Below, in pieces: positions 1-5,725 of a DNA stretch of 5,725 nt. Location of the stretch: the NCBI GenBank assembly GCA_002344205.1, contig DDSZ01000019.1, positions 1 to 5,725 of the forward strand, read 5' to 3'. The stretch is from Opitutaceae bacterium UBA2377 (GTDB taxonomy: Bacteria > Verrucomicrobiota > Verrucomicrobiia > Opitutales > Opitutaceae). The notes beneath the pieces were generated by a model. That model had not been told where the DNA came from. It saw nothing but the letters and a program-made list of their open reading frames with translations, and searched no databases. Position numbers and translations under genes: made by a program. Each line of letters starts with the position of its first letter. Within the stretch, counting starts at the first letter, position 1.

Positions 1-6
1 ATTGCA

Positions 7-39
7 GCGGAGGTGGGTATCCCCCACCTCCGCTTTTTT
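7..39 (+). terminator. Rho-independent terminator of an upstream gene
   Basis: A perfect 11-bp inverted repeat (arms 7-17 and 23-33, left arm GCGGAGGTGGG) encloses a 5-base loop and is followed directly by six T residues (34-39). This is a textbook intrinsic terminator in the plus direction. The gene it ends lies before the window, so its identity is unknown. The orientation means the TonB-domain gene that starts at 189 probably needs its own promoter rather than being read through from upstream. Confidence 0.9.
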
Positions 40-188
40 GTGCCCGCAAATAATCATCTCTACTCTCTCCCCACCCGCAAAGGCCGGAGGCTTCGATCCT
101 GAAGCAACTTGCCTTCCCGGCGCGTTTTGCTTGGAATTTTATGTCTCCCACCCACCCACCCGTTCTGGTTACCTCTCAGTAATCCTGC
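40..188 (+). other. Intergenic leader before the TonB-domain gene; no gene seen
   Basis: This stretch lies between the terminator and the first coding region. It is less GC-rich than the coding sequence and presumably carries the promoter of the gene at 189. A short T-rich patch around 125-142 (GTTTTGCTTGGAATTTTATG) is the most promoter-like part, but I cannot fix a convincing -35/-10 pair. Reading frames through it have no recognisable protein content, and no purine-rich ribosome binding site precedes the start codon. Confidence 0.4.
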
Positions 189-1046
189 ATGACCATGAAA
201 ATCTCAAATCAAGTTAGGGCGATGATCATCGCCTTGGCGGGCACCACGCTCGTCGCCACCGCGGCAGTGACTCCGCCCATTCCGGTGGAAACTCCCGCCC
301 CCGCCTATCCTCAAGAACTCGAAGACACCGGCCAAAGCGGACAGGCCGTGATTGAAATGACGGTCACCACGGAGGGTCGGGTGGCCCGGCCGCGGGTGCA
401 GGAGGCGGATCATCCCGCCTTCGGCACCGCCGCCCTCGCGGTCTTGGACCAATGGCGCTTCGAACCCGCCCGCCGCGACGGCGAGCCGGTCTCCCGACGG
501 ATTGCCCTGCCCTTCCAGTTCCGTGCCCCGCTGGACCAGCAGTTCAACGCCATGATCGGTCGCAAGGTTTTCCAGCACCTGCCGCCGGACACCGAAATCA
601 TCGATGAAGCGCAACTGAAGCGCCGACTGCGCCAAGACCACTCCGGCATGCTCAAGCCGGGCGTGGCGATGACGCAGGCGAACTTGGCGCAGCTGAGCAC
701 CATCCGCCATGTGCCGCCCGTCCTGCCCCGCTCCCTGCGGGATCGGGAGTTCGATGACGTGATCGCGGTGCGCTGCTTGGTCGCGCCCGACGGCTCGGTC
801 ATCAATCCCGAGCTGGAGGAGATGCCCAAAACCGCGGAATTGGCCGGGCCCGCCCTGCTGTCGGCGGCCGCGATTCGCTTCCATCCACCTGAACTGGCCA
901 ATCGCTCCGCCTATGTGCGAACCACCGTCACCGTCGACTTCTCCACCGCCAAAAAACCGGAGAACAATCTGTGGTGGCAGAATGAGCGCGATGCGCCCCT
1001 TGCGCCTCCGCCCGGCCAACCCGATATACCCCGTATAGCGCGCTGA
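189..1046 (+). CDS. Secreted protein with two TonB C-terminal-like domains (energy transducer TonB family)
   Basis: The product has 285 residues. Residues 1-26 look like a Sec signal peptide: Lys4 and Arg10, then a hydrophobic run AMIIALAGTTLVATAA. An N-terminal signal anchor is the alternative reading. Domain 1 (about 33-112) has TonB_C hallmarks: PAYPQEL near 38-44, a G-x-V-x-x-P strand (63-68) and the W-x-F-x-P element WRFEP (89-93). Domain 2 (about 174-252) repeats the plan in more diverged form, with VPPVLP, the APDGSV turn near 199-204 and IRFHPP at 229-234. The tail is proline-rich. Classical TonB has one such domain behind a transmembrane anchor and a Pro-rich spacer, and works with ExbB/ExbD. 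Here there is no Pro-rich spacer between anchor and domain and no exbBD nearby, so the job may be structural or protein-protein binding in the periplasm. ATG at 189 and ATG at 195 are both possible starts; neither has a clear ribosome site. The family call is fairly safe, the function unknown. Confidence 0.8.
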   Translation: MTMKISNQVRAMIIALAGTTLVATAAVTPPIPVETPAPAYPQELEDTGQSGQAVIEMTVTTEGRVARPRVQEADHPAFGTAALAVLDQWRFEPARRDGEPVSRRIALPFQFRAPLDQQFNAMIGRKVFQHLPPDTEIIDEAQLKRRLRQDHSGMLKPGVAMTQANLAQLSTIRHVPPVLPRSLRDREFDDVIAVRCLVAPDGSVINPELEEMPKTAELAGPALLSAAAIRFHPPELANRSAYVRTTVTVDFSTAKKPENNLWWQNERDAPLAPPPGQPDIPRIAR

Positions 1047-1190
1047 CCCGACGGCCCGAATCAACTTCATCTAAGGTGCCGAGCATGGAGCCGGGCGACC
1101 GCAGCGATCAGACCAAGCCGGCGCGGACAGTAGCGCAAACCGTCCTGTAGCCAGGCTCCGCCCGCAGGCACGAGCGTTCGGCGCATCCCA
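1047..1190. other. Gap between convergent genes, without an obvious terminator
   Basis: The 144 bases lie between the 3' ends of the TonB-domain gene and the ABC permease gene. I find no hairpin followed by a T tract on either strand, although two converging transcripts would be expected to stop here. The stretch near 1124-1170 contains a small imperfect palindrome (ACAG at 1127-1130 facing CTGT at 1145-1148) followed by a GC-rich segment. It has the look of a dispersed intergenic repeat, which cannot be confirmed from one copy. No believable small gene was found. Confidence 0.4.
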
Positions 1191-2393
1191 TCAGGATGTC
1201 GGGGCAAGCGTGTCGGCCACCGACAGGCGGTAAGCCTGCACCGCGGGCAGCAGCCCGCCCAGCAGGCACAGCCCGATCATGCCGAGCGGCGCCGCCACCA
1301 GCACCGGATGCCACGCCGTCACCGGCAGCACGACCCCGGTCTGCGCCCGGATGACCTCGGTCACACCGACGTAGAGCAGAAAATACACCGCGTAGCCCGC
1401 GACAGCGCCAATCATACCGATGATCGCGGCCTCACCGAGGATCGCACTGAAAACCGTGCGCCGCTTCGCCCCCAGCGCCCGCAGGATGGCAAGATCGCGG
1501 CGCCGTGCGCTCATCGAGCTGTAGCTGCTCGCCAACACGCTGCCCGCCGCGACCAGCGCCACCAGGCCGGCCACCAGCGCCAGCACGCGGTCGAACCATG
1601 AAATCTTGTTGAAGAGTTCCGCGATGATCGTGCCCACGGGAAACGCGAAGGTCAGCCGGTTGCCCTGCCGGTTATACATCATGTCCAGCATGAAGCCTGC
1701 CGTCGGTGCCCGCAGCTGGATAAGCACGGCACTCACGTCGGTCGCCGCCCGCGGATCGTGGCCGCTCATCGTCTGCACTCCGCTGAGCGGAATCCACAGC
1801 ACCCGGTCGGCCGGCGTGTTGGTCGGCGCGAGGATGCCGGTGACGGTGTAAACCTCCTCGTGCAGGGCCTTGGGATCAAAGTTGAGCCCGTGGTAAGGTT
1901 GGAAGGTATCACCGGCCTTCAGGCCCAGCCGCCGCGCGGCGAAGCTGCCGACCACGGCCTCGCGTTCGCCGTCGCTGAAAAACCGGCCGCCCGGCTGCAC
2001 GGCGAAGGATTTTCCCGGGACGTATTCGACGGCAAAAAACTCGGGCAGCGTGCCCACGATCCGGTAACCGCGCAGGTTGTCGCCCACGGCGATCGGGATA
2101 GCGGTGCGCACGGCCGGATGCCGCTTGATCGCCTCGTAGTCGCTCGCGGCCAGATTGCCCGGCGAGGCCTCGAGGTGGAAAATGGCGTTGAGCACCAGTT
2201 GCAGCTTCGAGCCGCGGGCGCCCAGCACGGCATCGAAGCCGGTGTTCGTTGCCGTGAAGACCGCGTGCGCCTGCGTCTTCACCATCCACACGCACATCAT
2301 CAGCCCGGCCGCCAGCGCGATGCTGCCGGCGCTGACCAGTGTGGACAGCGCATGTTGCCGCAACGAGCGCCGGATGATGAGCCAGAGGGTCAT
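1191..2393 (-). CDS. ABC transporter permease, FtsX/MacB-LolC type
   Basis: This 400-residue inner-membrane protein has the four-helix FtsX architecture: helix 1 at about 17-38, a long extracytoplasmic domain (about 40-260), then three helices at about 268-290, 315-342 and 363-386. The cytoplasmic coupling segment between helices 2 and 3 (SARRRDLAILRALGAKRR, about 295-312) and the final LPAVQAYRLSVADTL are typical of the FtsX family. The extracytoplasmic part carries VLGARGS (56-62), HPAV with IPIAVGDNLRGYRIVGT (92-115), and VTGILAPTNTPADR (184-197). From memory, these blocks mark a subgroup of FtsX permeases that in proteobacteria can sit beside DUF2796/DUF3299 genes linked to zinc; none of those is visible here. 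The start overlaps the ATPase stop (ATGA), with GGGAGG just upstream as ribosome site, so the two subunits are translationally coupled. Such pairs act as exporters or mechanotransmission machines rather than importers. The substrate is unknown. Confidence 0.88.
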   Translation of the reverse strand: MTLWLIIRRSLRQHALSTLVSAGSIALAAGLMMCVWMVKTQAHAVFTATNTGFDAVLGARGSKLQLVLNAIFHLEASPGNLAASDYEAIKRHPAVRTAIPIAVGDNLRGYRIVGTLPEFFAVEYVPGKSFAVQPGGRFFSDGEREAVVGSFAARRLGLKAGDTFQPYHGLNFDPKALHEEVYTVTGILAPTNTPADRVLWIPLSGVQTMSGHDPRAATDVSAVLIQLRAPTAGFMLDMMYNRQGNRLTFAFPVGTIIAELFNKISWFDRVLALVAGLVALVAAGSVLASSYSSMSARRRDLAILRALGAKRRTVFSAILGEAAIIGMIGAVAGYAVYFLLYVGVTEVIRAQTGVVLPVTAWHPVLVAAPLGMIGLCLLGGLLPAVQAYRLSVADTLAPTS

Positions 2394-3067
2394 GCGCCGG
2401 CCTCCCGCACCGCGCGGTTGAGCGCGGCAAAATCCCCGACCTGCCCAAACTGCGCCAGCGCCGTCTCGTCATGGCTCACCAGCAGGAGCGCCGCGCCGCT
2501 TTCCCGGCAAACCTCGCGGATGAGTGTCAGCGCCTCGGCCGCGTGGCGGCGGTCGAGGTTTCCGGTCGGTTCATCGGCCAGCACCAAGGCCGGTCGGTTC
2601 GCCAGCGCCCGCGCCACCGCCACGCGCTGCTGCTGGCCGGTCGAGAGCTGCCGCGGAAAGTGGTCGAGCCGATGCGCCAGCCCCACCCGCTCCAGCCATT
2701 GCCGCGCCTGGCTGCGGTCCGCCCCTCGCGGCCCAAAACCCATGCCGAGGAGGACATTCTCCAAAGCCGTGTGTCCCTGCAGCAGGTTGAAGGTCTGGAA
2801 AATGTAGCCGATCTTTTCCGCGCGCAACCGGTCGCGGCCCGCCTCGGGCAGGCTCGTCATCTCCGCACCGTCTATCCGCACGGTGCCGCTGTCCGCCGCC
2901 ACGATGCCGGCGATGAGGTTGAGCAGCGTCGTCTTGCCCGAGCCGCTCACGCCGCGCAGCGCCGCCTGCACGCCGGCCGCGAGGGTGAAAGACTCCAAGT
3001 TTACAACCTCCACCATCCGCCCCTCGGGGGTGCGAAATGATTTTTTGAGGTCGGTGATTTCAAGCAT
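2390..3067 (-). CDS. ABC transporter ATP-binding protein, LolD/MacB class
   Basis: The 225-residue ATPase subunit is of normal length for a stand-alone LolD-like protein. All nucleotide-binding motifs are present: Walker A GVSGSGKT (39-46), Q-loop Gln91 in YIFQTFN, signature LSTGQQQR (141-148), Walker B LVLADE (161-166) followed by PTGNLD, and the H-loop histidine His199 in LLLVSHD. The signature has Thr where LSGGQ has its first Gly; I recall similar substitutions (LSVGQQQR) in this class, so it is probably functional. The protein should dimerise at the inner membrane and power the permease encoded just downstream, whose ATG overlaps this stop codon. No periplasmic adaptor (MacA/HlyD type) or TolC-like gene accompanies the pair. 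The ATG at 3067-3065 fits the family N-terminus (MLEITDLKKSF). No clear ribosome site precedes it. Confidence 0.93.
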   Translation of the reverse strand: MLEITDLKKSFRTPEGRMVEVVNLESFTLAAGVQAALRGVSGSGKTTLLNLIAGIVAADSGTVRIDGAEMTSLPEAGRDRLRAEKIGYIFQTFNLLQGHTALENVLLGMGFGPRGADRSQARQWLERVGLAHRLDHFPRQLSTGQQQRVAVARALANRPALVLADEPTGNLDRRHAAEALTLIREVCRESGAALLLVSHDETALAQFGQVGDFAALNRAVREAGA

Positions 3068-3179
3068 GGCCGGAGCTGAGCATCAAAATATCCAAATAGC
3101 GGTCAAAACAAACCCTGCTTTCGGCCGGTGCCGCCTGCCTTTTGGTCGCCAACGCGTGTCGTTGTGTCATATCTACCAC
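3068..3179. promoter_or_regulatory. Divergent intergenic region with promoters for the ABC operon and prpBCD
   Basis: Two operons point away from these 112 bases, so both promoters should lie here. The segment 3081-3113 is the most AT-rich part. On the minus strand, TTGTTT (3111-3106) and TATTTT (3090-3085) are 15 bases apart, a weak sigma70-like pair for the ABC operon. Towards prpB, CATATCTA (3168-3175) resembles a -10 region that almost touches the start codon; a -35 at ordinary spacing is not convincing. A direct repeat GTGTC (3156-3160 and 3164-3168) next to it could be an operator half-site pair. All of these sites are guesses; only the divergent arrangement is certain. Confidence 0.35.
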
Positions 3180-4010
3180 ATGACCCCCGGGCTCCAATTT
3201 CGTCAGGCGCTAGAGGCCGAATCCCCCCTGCAGATCGCCGGCGCCATCAACGCCTATGCGGCGCTGCTTGCGCAACGCGCCGGCTTTCGCGCGCTCTACC
3301 TCTCCGGCGCGGGCGTGGCCAATCACTCCTGCGGTCTGCCCGACACCGGGCTCACCACGCTGGAGGATGTTTTGACCGATGTCCGCCGTATCACCGCGCG
3401 CGTTCCGCTCCCGCTCCTCGTTGACATTGATACCGGGTGGGAGAACCCCACCATGACCGTGCGGGCCATCGCCGCCGCCGGGGCCGCCGCCGTGCACCTC
3501 GAGGACCAGGTGCCGGCCAAGCTCTGCGGCCACCTCCCGGGCAAACACCTCGTGCCCACGGCCGAGATGGTCGCACGGGTGCAGGCTGCCGTCACCGGCA
3601 AGCCCGACCGCGACTTCGTCGTCATAGCCCGCACCGATGCCGCCGCCAACGAGGGCATCGCCGCCGCCATCACCCGGGCGCAGGCCTACGTCGCCGCCGG
3701 TGCCGACATGATTTTCGCCGAGGCCCTGCACACGCTGGAAGATTACCGCGCATTCACCGCGGCCATCAAAGTGCCGGTGCTCGCGAACCTGACCGAGTTT
3801 GGCCAGACGCCCTGCTTCACCGTCGGGCAGTTGCGCTCGGCGGGCATCGCCATGGCACTCTATCCGCTTGGCGCCTCGCGCATGGCCGCCGCAGCCGCGC
3901 TGGACTTCTACACCACGCTCCGTCGCAACGGCACGCAGCAGGCCGTCGTGCCAAAAATGCAAACCCGCGCCGACCTCTACGCCACGCTCGGCTACACGCC
4001 GCCGAAATAA
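3180..4010 (+). CDS. prpB: 2-Methylisocitrate lyase (PrpB family)
   Basis: PrpB cleaves 2-methylisocitrate to pyruvate and succinate, the last step of the 2-methylcitrate cycle. The 276-residue product aligns well from memory with E. coli PrpB along almost all its length: [18 protein letters not shown] (40-57), metal-binding aspartates in VDIDTG (Asp82, Asp84), VHLEDQ (105-110), catalytic loop KLCGH with Cys116 (114-118), ARTDA (150-154), FAEAL (179-183), LANLTEFG (201-208) and MALYPL (225-230). ATG 3180 is chosen because the family begins just here ([11 protein letters not shown]); longer readings of the frame have no homology. No Shine-Dalgarno is present. Two oddities: the catalytic loop has Leu where PrpB usually has Arg (KRCGH), and the protein stops at GYTPPK, about 18-20 residues before the usual PrpB end. 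A related lyase of the isocitrate lyase/PEP mutase superfamily is the alternative, but the operon with prpC and prpD favours PrpB. Confidence 0.9.
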   Translation: MTPGLQFRQALEAESPLQIAGAINAYAALLAQRAGFRALYLSGAGVANHSCGLPDTGLTTLEDVLTDVRRITARVPLPLLVDIDTGWENPTMTVRAIAAAGAAAVHLEDQVPAKLCGHLPGKHLVPTAEMVARVQAAVTGKPDRDFVVIARTDAAANEGIAAAITRAQAYVAAGADMIFAEALHTLEDYRAFTAAIKVPVLANLTEFGQTPCFTVGQLRSAGIAMALYPLGASRMAAAAALDFYTTLRRNGTQQAVVPKMQTRADLYATLGYTPPK

Positions 4011-4020
4011 TCCTACCATC

Positions 4021-5187
4021 ATGACCGACACTCCCGCCCCCAAAGCCAAGAAATCCGTCGCGCTGTCCGGCGTGCCCGCCGGCAACACCGCCCTCTGCAC
4101 CGTCGGCCACTCGGGCAACGATCTGCACTACCGCGGCTACGACATCGCCGATCTCGCCAACCACGCCACCTACGAGGAGATCGCCCACCTGCTCGTCCAC
4201 GAGCGCCTGCCCAACGCCGCCGAGCTCTCCGCTTATCGCGCCCGCCTGCAAAAACTCCGCGGGCTGCCGCCGGCGCTGCGCCATGTGCTCGAGCAGATTC
4301 CCGCGACCGCGCACCCGATGGATGTCCTCCGCACCGGCTGCTCGATGCTTGGGCATCTCGAACCGGAAAAGCTCCCCTCCTCCGGTGGCAACGCCGCCTC
4401 GGCGCCCGGCGCACGCGCCATCGCCGACCGGCTCCTCGCCTGCTTTCCCTCGATGCTGCTCTACTGGCACCATTTCGCCACGACGGGCCGGCGCATCGCG
4501 GTCGAGACGGACGACGACTCCATCGCCGGACACTTCCTGCACCTGCTGCACCAGCGGGTGCCGGCGGCAGAACATGTCCGCGCACTCGACCGCTCGCTCA
4601 TTCTTTACGCGGAGCATGAGTTCAACGCCTCGACGTTCACCTGTCGGGTCATCGCCGGCACGGGCTCCGACCTCTACTCGTGTCTCACCGGCGGCATCGG
4701 CGCGCTGCGCGGCCCCAAGCACGGCGGCGCCAACGAGGTCGCGCTTGAGATCCAGCAGCGCTACACCACGCCCGACGCGGCCGAGGCCGACATCCGCGCC
4801 CGGATGGCCCGCAAGGAAATCATCATCGGCTTTGGACACCCGGTTTACACCATCGGCGACCCGCGCAATCCCATCATCAAGGAGATCGCCCGCCAGCTCA
4901 GCACCACAAGCGGCGACATGGGCCTCTTCGCCGTCGCCGAGCGCATCGAAACGCTCCTGTGGAACGAGAAAAAAATGTTCCCCAACCTCGACTGGTTCAG
5001 CGCCGTAGCCTACCACCGGCTCGGCGTGCCGATGCTGATGTTCACGCCGCTCTTTGTGATGGCCCGCACCGCCGGCTGGGCCGCACATGTCATCGAGCAA
5101 CGCACCGACGGCAAAATCATCCGCCCCTCCGCCAATTACACCGGTCCCGCCGACCGGCCCTTCGTGCAGATTACACAGCGCGCCTGA
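4021..5187 (+). CDS. prpC: 2-Methylcitrate synthase
   Basis: PrpC condenses propionyl-CoA with oxaloacetate to 2-methylcitrate. The 388-residue length matches the short PrpC type (E. coli about 389) rather than the longer hexameric citrate synthases. It opens with the family's N-terminus, including GNTALCTVG and LHYRGYDI (35-42). The catalytic triad of the citrate synthase fold is present: His234 in GPKHGGANE, His273 in the signature GFGHPVY-x(3)-DPR (270-282), and Asp324 in FPNLDWFSA. His199 lies in EHEFNASTF. The block [10 protein letters not shown] with [15 protein letters not shown] (143-176) is characteristic of PrpC rather than GltA. A small Gly/Ala/Ser-rich stretch near 117-131 looks longer than in E. 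coli. The gene starts 10 bases after the prpB stop, so it is cotranscribed; the ATG at 4021 fits the family and again lacks a clear ribosome site. Some PrpC enzymes also accept acetyl-CoA. Confidence 0.95.
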   Translation: MTDTPAPKAKKSVALSGVPAGNTALCTVGHSGNDLHYRGYDIADLANHATYEEIAHLLVHERLPNAAELSAYRARLQKLRGLPPALRHVLEQIPATAHPMDVLRTGCSMLGHLEPEKLPSSGGNAASAPGARAIADRLLACFPSMLLYWHHFATTGRRIAVETDDDSIAGHFLHLLHQRVPAAEHVRALDRSLILYAEHEFNASTFTCRVIAGTGSDLYSCLTGGIGALRGPKHGGANEVALEIQQRYTTPDAAEADIRARMARKEIIIGFGHPVYTIGDPRNPIIKEIARQLSTTSGDMGLFAVAERIETLLWNEKKMFPNLDWFSAVAYHRLGVPMLMFTPLFVMARTAGWAAHVIEQRTDGKIIRPSANYTGPADRPFVQITQRA

Positions 5188-5266
5188 TCGTTCTCATTCT
5201 CGTAATCCTTCTCGTTCTCTCCAATCTCAAGAGCACGATTACGAGCAAGAGAACGAGAACGATTCA
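5187..5266. repeat. Inverted arrays of degenerate GAnnAC hexamers between prpC and prpD
   Basis: The gap is built of six-base units. On the plus strand six units run from 5231 to 5266 (variants include GAGCAC, GATTAC, GAGAAC). On the minus strand five units run from 5219 down to 5190 (variants include GAGAAC, GATTAC, GAGAAT). The two blocks face each other across an 11-base spacer (5220-5230). Several hairpins are possible: a perfect 12-bp stem (5209-5220 with 5248-5259), or a perfect 9-bp stem (5199-5207 with 5237-5245). A third runs across the outer arms: 5188-5207 with 5237-5262, with one mismatch and a 6-base bulge. No T tract follows on the plus strand, so this is not a standard terminator. 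It overlaps the last base of the prpC stop and ends 3 bases before the prpD ATG. Confidence 0.85.
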
Positions 5267-5269
5267 ATC

Positions 5270-5725
5270 ATGTCCTCCCCCATCTCCAATATCCGCCCGC
5301 CCGCCGACCAGCTCCTCGCCGACCTCGCCGACTACGCGCTCCAAGCACAGATCACCAGCGACGAGGCGCTCGACACCGCCCGCTGGTGCCTCGCCGACAC
5401 GCTCGCCTGCGGCATCATGGCGCTCGCCTACCCGGCCTGCACCAAACTCCTCGGCCCCGTCGTCCCCGGAATCACCATCGCCAACGGCGCACGCGTGCCC
5501 GGCACCGCCTACGAACTCGATCCCGTGCAGGCCGCCTTCAACATCGGCACCCTGATTCGCTGGCTTGATTTCAACGACACCTGGCTGGCGGCCGAGTGGG
5601 GCCATCCCTCGGACAACCTCGGCGGCATTCTTGCCACTGCCGACTGGCTGTCGCGGACCCGCCTTGCCGGCGGACAGGCGCCCCTGCAGATGCACCAGGT
5701 GCTCGAAGCGATGATCAAGGCCTAC
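5270..5725 (+). CDS. prpD: 2-Methylcitrate dehydratase, N-terminal part (runs off the window)
   Basis: PrpD (MmgE/PrpD family) dehydrates 2-methylcitrate to 2-methyl-cis-aconitate. Only the first 152 codons are visible, all open, against about 480 residues for the whole E. coli enzyme. The N-terminus follows E. coli PrpD closely from memory: SNIRP (6-10), DTLACGI (43-49), [14 protein letters not shown] (54-67), [18 protein letters not shown] (76-93), then [20 protein letters not shown] (97-116) and [13 protein letters not shown] (117-129). These belong to the helical domain that supplies part of the active site. ATG 5270 is chosen because [10 protein letters not shown] matches the family start. 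It lies 82 bases after the prpC stop, behind the hexamer repeat block, with no Shine-Dalgarno. The order prpB-prpC-prpD is that of the E. coli prp operon. Confidence 0.95.
   Translation, partial: MSSPISNIRPPADQLLADLADYALQAQITSDEALDTARWCLADTLACGIMALAYPACTKLLGPVVPGITIANGARVPGTAYELDPVQAAFNIGTLIRWLDFNDTWLAAEWGHPSDNLGGILATADWLSRTRLAGGQAPLQMHQVLEAMIKAY

Noticed and set aside
90..105. Small inverted repeat GCTTC-GATCCT-GAAGC before the TonB-domain gene
   Set aside because: Only 5 bp of stem and no T tract; expected by chance.
204..1070. Minus-strand open frame (288 codons) opposite the TonB-domain gene
   Set aside because: The plus strand has a signal peptide and two recognisable domains; the minus translation is Gly/Arg-rich and featureless.
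2883..3179. Extension of prpB upstream to an ATG at 2883
   Set aside because: It would run through the antisense of the ABC ATPase gene. Family similarity begins at the ATG at 3180, and the extra 99 residues have no prpB-like content.
3799..4020. Extension of prpC upstream to an ATG at 3799
   Set aside because: The extra 74 residues are the prpB sequence read in another frame; PrpC similarity starts at the ATG at 4021.
3210..4118. Minus-strand open frame (302 codons) opposite prpB
   Set aside because: Shadow of prpB. Low-complexity composition and no family motifs.
3817..5100. Long minus-strand open frame (427 codons) opposite prpB/prpC
   Set aside because: It is antisense to clear prpC coding sequence. 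GC-rich codon use leaves the opposite frames open, and the translation (Gly/Arg/Val-rich) has no recognisable domain.
5187..5266. Reading the hexamer block as a CRISPR array or intrinsic terminator
   Set aside because: Units are contiguous without spacers, in two orientations, and no T run follows the stem on the coding strand.

Overview
The window is GC-rich DNA (about 65% by eye) from a Gram-negative bacterium. It encodes a secreted TonB-domain protein, a LolD/FtsX-type inner-membrane ABC exporter and an E. coli-like prpB-prpC-prpD order. Most genes lack a clear Shine-Dalgarno sequence. Together with degenerate GAnnAC hexamer repeats between genes, this makes me think of Verrucomicrobiota (Opitutaceae-like), but that is an impression of style, not a demonstrated assignment.

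Layout. Positions 7-39 hold a strong rho-independent terminator for a gene that lies before the window. After about 150 bases without a recognisable gene comes a plus-strand gene (189-1046) for a signal-peptide-bearing protein with two TonB C-terminal-like domains. It is convergent with a minus-strand two-gene ABC operon: the ATPase (3067-2390) is transcribed first and overlaps the FtsX/MacB-like permease (2393-1191) by 4 bases. A divergent intergenic region (3068-3179) separates this operon from the plus-strand prp genes: prpB (3180-4010), prpC (4021-5187) and the 5' part of prpD (5270 to the window end, open, 152 codons visible).

How the genes work together. prpBCD encode three steps of the 2-methylcitrate cycle, which oxidises propionyl-CoA. 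PrpC condenses propionyl-CoA with oxaloacetate. PrpD dehydrates 2-methylcitrate. After rehydration by an aconitase not seen here, PrpB cleaves 2-methylisocitrate to pyruvate and succinate. No prp regulator and no propionyl-CoA synthetase gene lies in the window. The ABC pair and the TonB-domain protein are envelope functions with no evident link to propionate metabolism.

The least ordinary element is the 82-base prpC-prpD gap. It is almost entirely degenerate hexanucleotide repeats in two inverted blocks, able to form alternative RNA hairpins just before the prpD start. PrpB also departs from the family at the catalytic loop (KLCGH) and lacks the usual C-terminal tail. I see no CRISPR array, transposase, tRNA, rRNA or clearly novel multigene system; most of the window is ordinary core metabolism and transport.
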